Origin: Pseudomonas sp. F(2018)
Lineage (GTDB): Bacteria > Pseudomonadota > Gammaproteobacteria > Pseudomonadales > Pseudomonadaceae
DNA: 64,000 nucleotides
Assembly (NCBI RefSeq): GCF_005508865.1
Contig: NZ_SCOM01000003.1
Coordinates: 558,001 to 622,000, forward strand
Direction of reading: 5' to 3'
Part shown: one piece after another, positions 45,707 to 53,276 of the stretch
Layout of the letters: every line of letters begins with the position of its first letter
Numbering within the stretch: the stretch's first letter is position 1
Program-made: the position numbers and the translations under genes
Notes under the pieces: generated by a model
The model's input: the letters and a program-made list of their open reading frames with translations, nothing else
Databases searched by the model: none
What the model was told of the DNA's origin: nothing

Positions 45707-46213
45707 TCAGGCGTCTTGCTGGGCTTGGGCGGCGAGGCCCAGTTCACCCAGTACGCGGTCACGGGAGTCGTCGTCGGAGAGGACGCTTTCGATCGCCTTG
45801 CGGAAGGCCGGGGCGTTGCCCAGCGGGCCTTTCAGGGCGACCAGGGCATCGCGCAGCTCCATCAGCTTCTTCAGCTCGGGGACCTGGTCGACCACGGCGG
45901 CCGGGTTGAAGTCCTTCATCGAGTTGATGCGCAGCTGCACCGGCAACTCGTCGGCGCTTTCCTCGTCCTGCAGACGGTTGGGCACGTTGAAGGTCAGGCT
46001 CAGCTCCTGCTTGCCCAGCACTTCGTCGAAGTTGTTCTTGTCGATGCTGATCGGCTTGCGATCCTCGATCTTGCGGTCGTCGGCGCGCTGGGTGAAATCA
46101 CCCAGAACCATCAACTTGAGGGGCAGTTCGATCTCTTCCTGAGCACCACCGGTCGCCGGTTTGAAGGTGACGTTGATGCGTTCCTTGGGTGCTACCGAGC
46201 CTTCTTTGGCCAT
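45707..46213 (-). CDS. tssB: T6SS contractile sheath small subunit TssB
   Basis: A 168-residue sheath protein (VipA). The family core starts with RINVTFKPATGG, LPLKLMVLGDFTQR and KNNFDEVLGKQELSL. An AGGAGAAC ribosome-binding site precedes the ATG. It is followed by tssC. Confidence 0.98.
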   Translation of the reverse strand: MAKEGSVAPKERINVTFKPATGGAQEEIELPLKLMVLGDFTQRADDRKIEDRKPISIDKNNFDEVLGKQELSLTFNVPNRLQDEESADELPVQLRINSMKDFNPAAVVDQVPELKKLMELRDALVALKGPLGNAPAFRKAIESVLSDDDSRDRVLGELGLAAQAQQDA

Positions 46214-46252
46214 GGTTGTTCTCCTTTACTGTTAAGCGGAGGCCTTGCGGCC

Positions 46253-47815
46253 TCAATCCAGCACCACTTCGAGATCGAGGTGGCACAGCCTGCGGTGGAT
46301 CTCTTCCTTGCGCTCGCGGATCGCATGGTTCTGCGGCAGCAGCTCGTAGCAGTTGTGCAGCAGACGCAGCACTTCCAGGGCGAGATCGGGTTCCCACTCG
46401 CCGAGGCCGGAGGCCTGCAGCGTCTGGTCGAGGGATTCGAGTTGGGTCTTGGCCAGTTCGTGCTTCTTCGCCGCGCTGCACAGGCGCGCCAGGGCGAGCT
46501 GCCAGAAGAACCGCGCGCGGCCGCCCTGGGCCTGGGCCATGCCCTGCTTGAGCTGCTGCACGGCGGGCTTCAGGCCGTCCTTGCGCAGGCGTGGCAGGGC
46601 GGCTTGCAGGGCGATTTCCCAGGCCGGCAGTTCGCCGCCGGCGCTGACCTGCACGGTCGGTTCGGCGCTCGGCGGCTGCAGGTGCGGCATGACGCTGGCG
46701 CCGATCCAGGCGCGGGTCTCGGCATCGGCGAAGGGCACGCCGTCGTGGAAGCGCAGCTCGTCCAGGCCGGGCACGCGCTGGAGGAACAGCGCCAGCTGCA
46801 TCTCCACCTCGACCATGGCGGCCTCGGCGTTCAACTCCTGCAGGCATTCCCAGGCCAGGCGCTGGCCATCCAGCCAGAACGGCGCGCGGGCGATGCTGGC
46901 TTCCACTTCCACCAGCAGGTCGGCGTACTGGCCGGCGGCGAAGCGCTCGGCGAAGCCGGCCAGCTTGTCGGCCGGCAGGCCGCGCAGGGTGGTGATCTGT
47001 TCGGTATTGCTCTGCGGCAGGCCGTCGATCGGCAGCCACAGCAGGGTGCGCGCCAGGCGCAGGGCGCGCAGGTCGCTGGCCTTCTGCTTCAGCCACCAGG
47101 CGCACAGCGGTCGGGCGCCGTCCTGCAGGGCGCGCAGCGACTTGTGCGCGTCGCGCTCGTTGTCCAGCGGGGCGCTGGGGTTGATCACCTGGGCGGCGGC
47201 CTGCTTGACCTGGGCCAGGGCGGCACCGACCACGCCGGGCTCGGTCTGGCCCTGGGTGGCGCGGGCGATCTGCTCGTCCAGGCGGCGGCACAGCGGCAGC
47301 AGCAGCGGCGCCTGTTCGCCCAGTTGCGCGGCCAGACAGGTTTCCAGGCCGCGCAGCAGCTCGGCCAGGTTGCGGAACAGTGGCAGCTGGCTGGCGACGG
47401 GAATGTCTTCGCCCAGCACCTTTTCCAGACGCGGGGTGAGCCAGGTGAGGGCGGCGGCACGGGTGCGATCCTTGAGCGGATGCAGGCTGCTCCAGTGCTG
47501 CTGGCAGAGTTCGAGCAGCAGGCCCAGGCCGGCCTGCAGGCCATTCAGGCCTTCGCGCTGGTGCAGGCTCCAGACCAGCCAGCAGGCCACGCGCAGATCC
47601 TTGGACTGATGGCGGAGCAGCGCCTCGCTCTGGTCACGCACCTTGTGCCAGTCGATGGCCTCGGTCTGGTGCATGGCGGCGGCCTTTTCCAGCTCGCCTT
47701 CGAGGGCTTCGAATTCGCCGGAATAACGCATGTCTTCGCCGGCAAAGTTCCCATCGTTAATGGGTGTTTTCGCCAGCTGCAGATAATGCTCGGCCAGGGG
47801 TGAAAGTGCAGTCAT
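46253..47815 (-). CDS. tssA: T6SS assembly protein TssA
   Basis: A 520-residue TssA-type protein with an N-terminal ImpA-related domain (about 1-180, including AEHYLQLAKTPINDGNFAGE and VRDQSEALLRHQSKDLRV) and a C-terminal helical region (about 390-520) typical of the longer class. It is the first gene of the - strand unit, so transcription of the T6SS should begin in the 47.8-48.3 kb region. There is no ordinary Shine-Dalgarno sequence: a GGA lies immediately before the ATG. Confidence 0.95.
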   Translation of the reverse strand: MTALSPLAEHYLQLAKTPINDGNFAGEDMRYSGEFEALEGELEKAAAMHQTEAIDWHKVRDQSEALLRHQSKDLRVACWLVWSLHQREGLNGLQAGLGLLLELCQQHWSSLHPLKDRTRAAALTWLTPRLEKVLGEDIPVASQLPLFRNLAELLRGLETCLAAQLGEQAPLLLPLCRRLDEQIARATQGQTEPGVVGAALAQVKQAAAQVINPSAPLDNERDAHKSLRALQDGARPLCAWWLKQKASDLRALRLARTLLWLPIDGLPQSNTEQITTLRGLPADKLAGFAERFAAGQYADLLVEVEASIARAPFWLDGQRLAWECLQELNAEAAMVEVEMQLALFLQRVPGLDELRFHDGVPFADAETRAWIGASVMPHLQPPSAEPTVQVSAGGELPAWEIALQAALPRLRKDGLKPAVQQLKQGMAQAQGGRARFFWQLALARLCSAAKKHELAKTQLESLDQTLQASGLGEWEPDLALEVLRLLHNCYELLPQNHAIRERKEEIHRRLCHLDLEVVLD

Positions 47816-48319
47816 TCCATTGACTCTATATATATGTCCAGCAACTTCGAAAACTTCTCATATAAGCGAGAAGCAAGCGGTTGCTTGGTCTGTGTGTGCA
47901 ACTTTTTGCGCAGTTTTTTGCGCAACTACTTGCACAGCGTCCTTATGCGGTGGGCATCCTAGCCCCAGGATGGGAGGTGGGCAAGGCGGAAAATGTGAAG
48001 CGCTAGACAAGCGGGAAGATTGCTGGAAGTTGTTCGTCGGCAGACCGCATGGCCGTTTTGGCGCCAATTAAAAGTTGTTATGAGGGCGTATTCGTATATA
48101 TGGGAAAGTGCAAGTTTACTTGTAAGAAAATGCTTACCGTCAACTTTGCTCTGTTTCACACTTGGCCTGGTCGGTAAGTTCACTTATGTGAACTCGCACA
48201 GCAAATAATGGCGCCTGTGTGCACGAAAACGTGACCCGCTTCCGCCTGCCGCACCGGCGCCGAAGCGCCCGGGCTGACCTAAGCTGGCTGGGTCAGTCAC
48301 CGTCGCGAGGAGCCGCACC
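47816..48319. promoter_or_regulatory. AT-rich divergent control region between tssA and the DUF3617 gene
   Basis: This 504-bp gap contains no credible gene. It has perfect inverted repeats CTTCTC/GAGAAG (47854-47873), AAGCAA/TTGCTT (47871-47886), CATCCT/AGGATG (47955-47972), CAAGT/ACTTG (48111-48122) and AGTTCAC/GTGAACT (48177-48194). CTTACCG (48133-48139) pairs with CGGTAAG (48172-48178). A four-unit repeat lies at 47894-47936. I saw no convincing sigma54 -24/-12 pair. The lower GC than the flanks suggests MvaT/H-NS-type silencing, which is inference. Confidence 0.55.
47894..47936. repeat. Four 12-bp-phased repeats upstream of tssA
   Basis: GTGTGCA (47894), TTGCGCA (47906), TTGCGCA (47918) and TTGCACA (47930) start exactly 12 bases apart, about one helical turn. 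This looks like an iterated protein-binding site about 80-120 bases before the tssA start. Confidence 0.55.
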
Positions 48320-48826
48320 ATGACCATCATCCGCACCCTGTTGCTGGGCACCTGCCTGCTGCCGGCGCTGGCCGTGGCCGAGTTGCGCCCCGGCCTGTGG
48401 GAGTTCACCAACCAGGTGCAGAGCGGCGGCCAGGCCATGCCGGACATGCAGGAACTGCTGGCGCAGATGCAGAACATGCCGGCCGAGCAGCGCCAGATGA
48501 TGGAGCAGATGCTCAAGCAGAAGGGCGTGCAGATGGGCAGCGGCGGCGGAGTGCAACTGTGCCTCAGCGAGGCCAGCGCCAAGGGCCAGAACATTCCCCT
48601 GCAGGACCCCAACTCGGGTTGCACCCACGAGATCACCGAGCGCAGCGCCGAGGTATGGAAGTTCCGCTTCACCTGTCCCAACGGCCAGGGCGAGGGAGAG
48701 ACTCGCTTCGCCAGCGACACGGCCTTTAGCACCACGGTGAAGGGCGTCTATGACGGCCGCGACAGCACCATGAACAGCCAGGCGCGCTGGGTTGGTGAAG
48801 ACTGCGGGGGCCTGCCGGCCCGCTGA
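48320..48826 (+). CDS. DUF3617 domain periplasmic protein
   Basis: A 168-residue exported protein. The signal peptide (LLLGTCLLPALAVA, cleavage about residue 20) is followed by LRPGLWEFTNQVQ, the DUF3617 opening, a Met/Gln-rich helical stretch (about 45-75) and conserved cysteines around LCLSEA and GCTHEI. The function of the family is unknown. It is transcribed divergently from tssA and may share the regulatory region. Confidence 0.85.
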   Translation: MTIIRTLLLGTCLLPALAVAELRPGLWEFTNQVQSGGQAMPDMQELLAQMQNMPAEQRQMMEQMLKQKGVQMGSGGGVQLCLSEASAKGQNIPLQDPNSGCTHEITERSAEVWKFRFTCPNGQGEGETRFASDTAFSTTVKGVYDGRDSTMNSQARWVGEDCGGLPAR

Positions 48827-48907
48827 CCACCTGTGGCGCAATCGGCGGTGCCCGGCGCAGCGCTGCGGTTACACTGCCGCTTCAGTCAGAGGGCCGAGGG
48901 CGAAGGA

Positions 48908-49474
48908 ATGCAGGTAATCGGGTGGTGGTTGTTCGGTGCGGCCAGCGTGCTGGTGCTGCTGGTCGGCATCCATCTCTACAACCGTCTGGTATTCAACCGG
49001 GCGCGGGTGGCCGAGGCCTGGAGCGGCATCGACGTGCAGCTCAAGCGCCGCTCCAGCCTGATTCCGGCACTGGTCGCCTGCCTGCGCGCCTACATGACCC
49101 ACGAGCGCGATACCCTGGAGGAGCTGACCAGCCGCCGCGGCGAAGCCCAGGCCCACGAGGGCGAGAGCGCCGCCAACCGCGCTGCGTTCGAGGGCCAGCT
49201 GTCGTCCTCGCTGCTGCGCGTGTTCGCCGTCGCCGAGAACTATCCCGAGCTCAAGGCCGATGCGGTGTTCCTCGATCTGCAGCGCAACCTCAGCGAGGTC
49301 GAAGACCATATCCAGATGGCCCGCCGTTACTACAACGGCGCCGTGCGCGAACTCAACGTGCTGGTCGAGTCGGTGCCGAGCAACCTGCTGGCCGGCGCCT
49401 TCGGCTTTCGCTGCGCCGACTATTTCACCCTGGAAGACCCCCGCGACGGCCAGTCGCCGAAGATGGAGTTCTGA
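48908..49474 (+). CDS. LemA family membrane protein
   Basis: A 188-residue protein with one N-terminal transmembrane helix (about 5-22) and a cytoplasmic or periplasmic helical LemA domain (SGIDVQLKRRSSLIPALV, then NLSEVEDHIQMARRYYNGAVRELN). The ATG at 48908 follows GAAGGA directly and avoids an upstream extension of non-family sequence. It is paired with the DUF2207 gene 2 bases downstream, a common partnership of unknown function. Confidence 0.9.
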   Translation: MQVIGWWLFGAASVLVLLVGIHLYNRLVFNRARVAEAWSGIDVQLKRRSSLIPALVACLRAYMTHERDTLEELTSRRGEAQAHEGESAANRAAFEGQLSSSLLRVFAVAENYPELKADAVFLDLQRNLSEVEDHIQMARRYYNGAVRELNVLVESVPSNLLAGAFGFRCADYFTLEDPRDGQSPKMEF

Positions 49475-49476
49475 CC

Positions 49477-51405
49477 ATGTCCGGACGGCTCAAGCTGCTC
49501 TTGCTGTTGTGCTGCCTGCTGCCCGGCATGAGCCTGGCGCAGGAGGTGATCGAGGATTTCGCCGTGGAGCTGCGCATCGGCCGCGACGGCATGCTCGATG
49601 TGGTGGAGCGCATCGTGGTGCGGGCCGAGGGCGACCAGATCCAGCGTGGCATCTACCGTGACCTGCCAGTGATCTATCGCTTGCCCGGCGGCCTGCTGCG
49701 CAAGACGCCGATCGACAGCCTCAGCGTCACCCGCGATGGAGTGCCCGAGGAGGTGCATCGCGAGAGTGTCGGCGCCTACCAGCGCTTCTATCTGGGCTCG
49801 GCCGATCACTATCTGCAGCCGGGTCGCTACCGCTACGAGCTGAGCTATCGCGTCGACCCGCAATTGCTGCAGCGGCCGGGCGAGGACGAGCTGTACTGGA
49901 ACGTCACCGGCAACGCCTGGGCATTCCCCATCCTGCATGCCTCGGTGCGGGTGCAGCTGCCGCCCGGGGCGCGCAGCGACAGCGTCTATGCCTACACCGG
50001 CGCCGGCGGCGCCCAGGGCCAGGACTACCGGGTGCTGGAGCAGGGCGAGGATGTCGTGCGCCTGGAGACCACCGCGGCGCTACCGGCGGAACACGGCTTT
50101 ACCATCGGCATCGACTGGCCCGCCGGGCTGATCGACAGGCCGAACGTCCTGCAGCGCACGCTGCGCCTGCTGTTCGACAACGCCGGCGTGGTGCTGGGTG
50201 GCGCGCTATGGCTGTGGCTGCTGGGCTACTACCTGCGCACCTGGCGGCGCGTCGGCCGCGACCCGCGCAAGGGCCTGCACATGGTGCACTTCGAGGCGCC
50301 GGACGACCTCAGTCCGACTCAGGTCGGCTACCTCTGGCACCGCGGTTTCCGTGGTGCCTTCGACGAGGCGCGTGCCCTGGGCGTGTGCTTCACCGACTGG
50401 GCGATTCGTGGGCTGATCCGCCTGGAGGATCGTCCGCGTGCCGACGGCTTCATCCTGCAGCGCGGCAAGACGCCAATCGAGTCGGCGCGGGTCGGCGAGA
50501 TCGAATGGCTGCGCCTGCTGTTCCCGGCCAGCAAGGGCGATGCGCCGCTGGAGCTGGGTAGCAAGTACCAGCCGCGCCTGGCCGAGATGAAGGCGCGCAT
50601 GGTCGACAGCCTGGATACCCATGGCCGCCTGTGGCACGCCAACAACCGCGGCGCCTGGGCCACCGGCCTGGCCTTGGCCGTGCCCGGCATCCTGCTCAGC
50701 GTGCTGACCGGGCTGCAGGGCGAAGAGCAGTGGGGCCTGGCCATCGGTGGCCTGATGTTCAGCCTGGGCTTCGGCATTCCTACAGCCGTGATCCTGGTCA
50801 TGGCGGCGCGCCAGTCGAGCTGGGGCAAGAAGATCGGCCTGGGGTTGGTCGCGCTGATGTTCGGCTGGCCGGTGCCGATCGGCCTGTGGATGCTGCTGTC
50901 CACCACCTCGGTGCCGGTGGCGATGCTGCTGTTGGCCTATGTGTTGGTGGTGGGGCTTTTCTATCGCTGGCTGGAGGCGCCTTCGGTGAAGGGCCGGCAA
51001 CTGCTGGATGCACTGGCCGGCTACCGTGACTACCTGCAACTGGCCGAGCGTGATGTTCTGGAGCGTGCCGGCGGGGCGCCGGCCATGAGCATCGAGCTGT
51101 ACGAGCTGCACTTGCCCTACGCCATGGCGCTGGGTGTCGAGGAGCAATGGAGCGCGCGCTTCGCCACGGCGTTGGAGGCCGGCCTGATCGACCCGAGCCT
51201 GCGCGAGTACCAGCCGGACTGGTATCAGGCGCGCAACAGCTTCAGCTCGCCGTCCACCTTTGGCAGCGCCCTGGCTTCCAGCCTGGTCAGCGCCAGTGCC
51301 AGCGCGTCCACGCCGCCGGCCAGCTCATCGTCGTCCAGTGGAGGCTCGTCGGGTGGTGGTTCGTCTGGAGGCGGCAGCGGTGGTGGGGGTGGCGGCGGCT
51401 GGTAG
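49477..51405 (+). CDS. DUF2207 membrane protein with Ser/Gly-rich tail
   Basis: A 642-residue protein. After the signal peptide (LLLLLCCLLPGMSLA) comes the extracytoplasmic DUF2207 domain (about 25-220, with RGIYRDLPVIYR). A membrane helix lies near 230-253 and four more at about 393-500. The last about 50 residues are Ser/Gly-rich and end in a polyglycine run with Trp. The start at 49477 was chosen from the signal peptide and the 2-base gap to lemA. The upstream in-frame stretch belongs to another frame of lemA. Function unknown. Confidence 0.88.
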   Translation: MSGRLKLLLLLCCLLPGMSLAQEVIEDFAVELRIGRDGMLDVVERIVVRAEGDQIQRGIYRDLPVIYRLPGGLLRKTPIDSLSVTRDGVPEEVHRESVGAYQRFYLGSADHYLQPGRYRYELSYRVDPQLLQRPGEDELYWNVTGNAWAFPILHASVRVQLPPGARSDSVYAYTGAGGAQGQDYRVLEQGEDVVRLETTAALPAEHGFTIGIDWPAGLIDRPNVLQRTLRLLFDNAGVVLGGALWLWLLGYYLRTWRRVGRDPRKGLHMVHFEAPDDLSPTQVGYLWHRGFRGAFDEARALGVCFTDWAIRGLIRLEDRPRADGFILQRGKTPIESARVGEIEWLRLLFPASKGDAPLELGSKYQPRLAEMKARMVDSLDTHGRLWHANNRGAWATGLALAVPGILLSVLTGLQGEEQWGLAIGGLMFSLGFGIPTAVILVMAARQSSWGKKIGLGLVALMFGWPVPIGLWMLLSTTSVPVAMLLLAYVLVVGLFYRWLEAPSVKGRQLLDALAGYRDYLQLAERDVLERAGGAPAMSIELYELHLPYAMALGVEEQWSARFATALEAGLIDPSLREYQPDWYQARNSFSSPSTFGSALASSLVSASASASTPPASSSSSSGGSSGGGSSGGGSGGGGGGGW

Positions 51406-51426
51406 AACTATCCGCATGTTGTGGTG

Positions 51427-51442
51427 GGTTCCACGTGAAACT
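51427..51442. other. parS centromere site
   Basis: The 14-base core GTTCCACGTGAAAC (51428-51441) fits the ParB target GTTYCACGTGRAAC. Only the outermost bases (G and T) depart from the 16-bp consensus. It lies in the short spacer between two convergent genes, where ParB spreading is least harmful, about 44 kb from parAB. Confidence 0.85.
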
Positions 51443-51458
51443 CATTCATGTCGCGCGC

Positions 51459-51812
51459 TCAGCGCGCCATCCACACGCCCTTGCTCTGCTGTTCGCATGC
51501 AGGCTTCAGATAGCGGGCGTCGCTGGCCACGCCGTAGTAGTGGATGTCCTGCTGGTAGGGCGTGCCCTGGACCTTGGCGTTGCGGCATTCGCCGAAGGCG
51601 CCGCTGGGGCACTGCTCGACGAAGCTGACTTCGACCTTCTGCCCCTGCAACTGCGGGGCGCAGAAGCCGGTGCGGAACAGGTTGGCGGGGATGCTGCGGT
51701 TCTGCTGGCAGAGCTTCACTTCCACCTGCTTGCCCTCGCTGTGCACCACGCAGGCTTCGGCCCAGGCCTGGCCGGTCAGGCCCAGCAGCAACAGGGCGGC
51801 AATCACACGCAT
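51459..51812 (-). CDS. Small cysteine-containing exported protein, unknown
   Basis: A 117-residue protein with a signal peptide (ALLLLGLTGQAWA, cleavage before EACVV) and six cysteines in the mature part, suggesting disulfides in the periplasm. I do not recognise a family. The ATG at 51812 follows GGAGAGAGACG. The gene converges with the DUF2207 gene across a parS site and is divergent from the CobW-type gene. Confidence 0.75.
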   Translation of the reverse strand: MRVIAALLLLGLTGQAWAEACVVHSEGKQVEVKLCQQNRSIPANLFRTGFCAPQLQGQKVEVSFVEQCPSGAFGECRNAKVQGTPYQQDIHYYGVASDARYLKPACEQQSKGVWMAR

Positions 51813-51882
51813 CGTCTCTCTCCTCGAACAAAGCGGCGACTTTAGCCTTTCCCGGCGCCGCGTGAAACCGCACCATAGGCCC

Positions 51883-52845
51883 ATGCTCGCCAATATCCCC
51901 ACCCACCTGATCGCCGGCCCCTTGGGCGCCGGCAAGACCAGCCTGATCCGCCACCTGCTGGCCCACAAGCCGGCGGCCGAGCGCTGGGCGGTGCTGATCA
52001 ACGAATTCGGCCAGATCGGCCTGGACCAGGCCCTGCTGACCAGCGACCAGGACGGCGTCAGCCTGGCCGAGATCCCTGGTGGCTGCCTGTGCTGCGTGGG
52101 CGGCGCGCCCTTCCTAGTCGGGCTCGGCCGTCTGCTGCGCCAGGCCAGGCCGGATCGGCTACTGATCGAACCCTCCGGCCTCGGCCATCCGGCCGAGCTG
52201 TTGCGTCAGCTGAGCGAGGCGCCCTGGCGCGGGGTGCTGGCTCTGCAGCCGGCGGTGCTAGTGCTGGATGCGGCCGCCCTGGCGGCAGGCCAGCCGCTGC
52301 CGGAGAGCCAGCGGGAGGCGCTGGCGCTGGCCGGTCTGCTGCTGCTGAACAAGGCCGAGGCAGTGGATGCGTCGACGCGCGCAAGCCTGCAGGCGCAGCT
52401 GCCGACGCGGCCGTTGCGCTGGACCAGCCAGGGCGAGCTGGATTTCGCCGAGCTGCCTGGCAGCGCTGCGCAGGCCGGGCCGGCAAGCGAGGACTTGACC
52501 GTGCCGCAGGGCAGGGCGCCGCTGGCACAGGTATGGAGCGACCCGCGCCAGCCTATCTGCCAGGTACAGGAGCAGGCCGAGGGCTGGAGCATCGGCTGGC
52601 GCTTCCATCCATCCCAGGTGTTCGAGCTGATGCGGGTGCAAACCTGGCTGGCCGGGCTGCCCTGGCGCCGCGCCAAGCTGGTGCTGCACAGCAATGCCGG
52701 CTGGCTGTCGGCCAATGCGCTGGAGGGCGAGGCGCCGCACTGGCAGGCCAGCGAGTGGCGCAAGGATTCGCGGCTGGAGCTGATCTTCGCTGCGCCGCAG
52801 GACGGGGCGGCGCTGGCGGCGGTATTGGCGGAGTGCCGGCTCTAG
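51883..52845 (+). CDS. CobW/P47K-family G3E GTPase
   Basis: A 320-residue metal-handling GTPase. Walker A GPLGAGKTS lies at about residues 12-20. The metal-binding GGCLCC (CxCC) motif lies near residue 67, EPSGLGHP forms the G3E glutamate region, and NKAE is the guanine-specificity motif. A C-terminal CobW_C domain follows. Such proteins deliver zinc or other metals to client enzymes. The client is not apparent. The start at 51883 excludes a long upstream reading in the antisense of the neighbouring gene. Confidence 0.9.
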   Translation: MLANIPTHLIAGPLGAGKTSLIRHLLAHKPAAERWAVLINEFGQIGLDQALLTSDQDGVSLAEIPGGCLCCVGGAPFLVGLGRLLRQARPDRLLIEPSGLGHPAELLRQLSEAPWRGVLALQPAVLVLDAAALAAGQPLPESQREALALAGLLLLNKAEAVDASTRASLQAQLPTRPLRWTSQGELDFAELPGSAAQAGPASEDLTVPQGRAPLAQVWSDPRQPICQVQEQAEGWSIGWRFHPSQVFELMRVQTWLAGLPWRRAKLVLHSNAGWLSANALEGEAPHWQASEWRKDSRLELIFAAPQDGAALAAVLAECRL

Positions 52846-53195
52846 CCGGCGAGCAGCGCTTCCACGCCCGCACCGACCAGCACCAGGAGCAGCAGGCCGA
52901 CGCTGCAGCGGCGTACGGCGGGCGAGCGGCACAAGGCGATCAGGCGGTTGTCCCGCGCGTCGCCGAGTTGCAGATGATGGTCGTATTCGCTGGGCGCCTC
53001 GGTGAGCGCCTGCCAGGCCCGCGGGGCGTCGCCGTCATGCGGCAGCAGCAGGGCGTAGCGGTGACCGCGCGCCTCATCGCCCAGGTCGCAGGCGATGGCC
53101 TCGATGCCCTGTGCGTTGAGCCGGTCGCGGAGAAAGTCGATGTAGGTGCCGTTGTCGGAGGTACGCAGGTTCTGCAAGACGTGGTCCTTGTCCAC
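52842..53195 (-). CDS. Hypothetical protein with C-terminal membrane helix
   Basis: A 117-residue protein beginning at GTG 53195 (VDKDHVLQNLRTSDN). The centre has GIEAIACDLGDEARGHRYALL and the C-terminus has a hydrophobic segment (about 96-113, VGLLLLVLVGAGVEALL). It resembles small DUF2007-like signal-transducing proteins only loosely, and I do not assign a function. It overlaps the end of the CobW-type gene by 4 bases in the opposite direction. The in-frame reading extends to 53267 but that part is repetitive and Arg/Pro-rich. Confidence 0.6.
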   Translation of the reverse strand: MDKDHVLQNLRTSDNGTYIDFLRDRLNAQGIEAIACDLGDEARGHRYALLLPHDGDAPRAWQALTEAPSEYDHHLQLGDARDNRLIALCRSPAVRRCSVGLLLLVLVGAGVEALLAG

Positions 53196-53206
53196 GGTGG
53201 ATCGGT

Positions 53207-53225
53207 CCGGCCGCCGGGCGGCCGG
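53207..53225. other. GC-rich palindrome downstream of phaZ
   Basis: CCGGCCGCC (53207-53215) and GGCGGCCGG (53217-53225) form a near-continuous 9-bp inverted repeat between phaZ and the small membrane protein gene. There is no T tract, so it could be a weak terminator or a protein-binding site. Confidence 0.3.
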
Positions 53226-53276
53226 GCTCGATGGTAGCAGAACGCCAGTGCGTGATGCCGTGGGCATTTTCCCCGG

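Noticed and set aside
48020..48208. A 62-codon + strand frame in the region before the DUF3617 gene.
   Set aside because: It overlaps the palindrome-rich control region, has no Shine-Dalgarno and no recognisable product.
47816..48319. A sigma54 (-24/-12) promoter for the T6SS operon.
   Set aside because: No GG-N10-GC pair with acceptable surrounding consensus was found on the - strand, despite the Sfa2-like activator in the cluster.
48922..49476. An upstream extension of the DUF2207 frame reaching back through lemA.
   Set aside because: The extra residues are a shifted-frame translation of lemA. The signal peptide at 49477 and the 2-base gap to lemA mark the real start.
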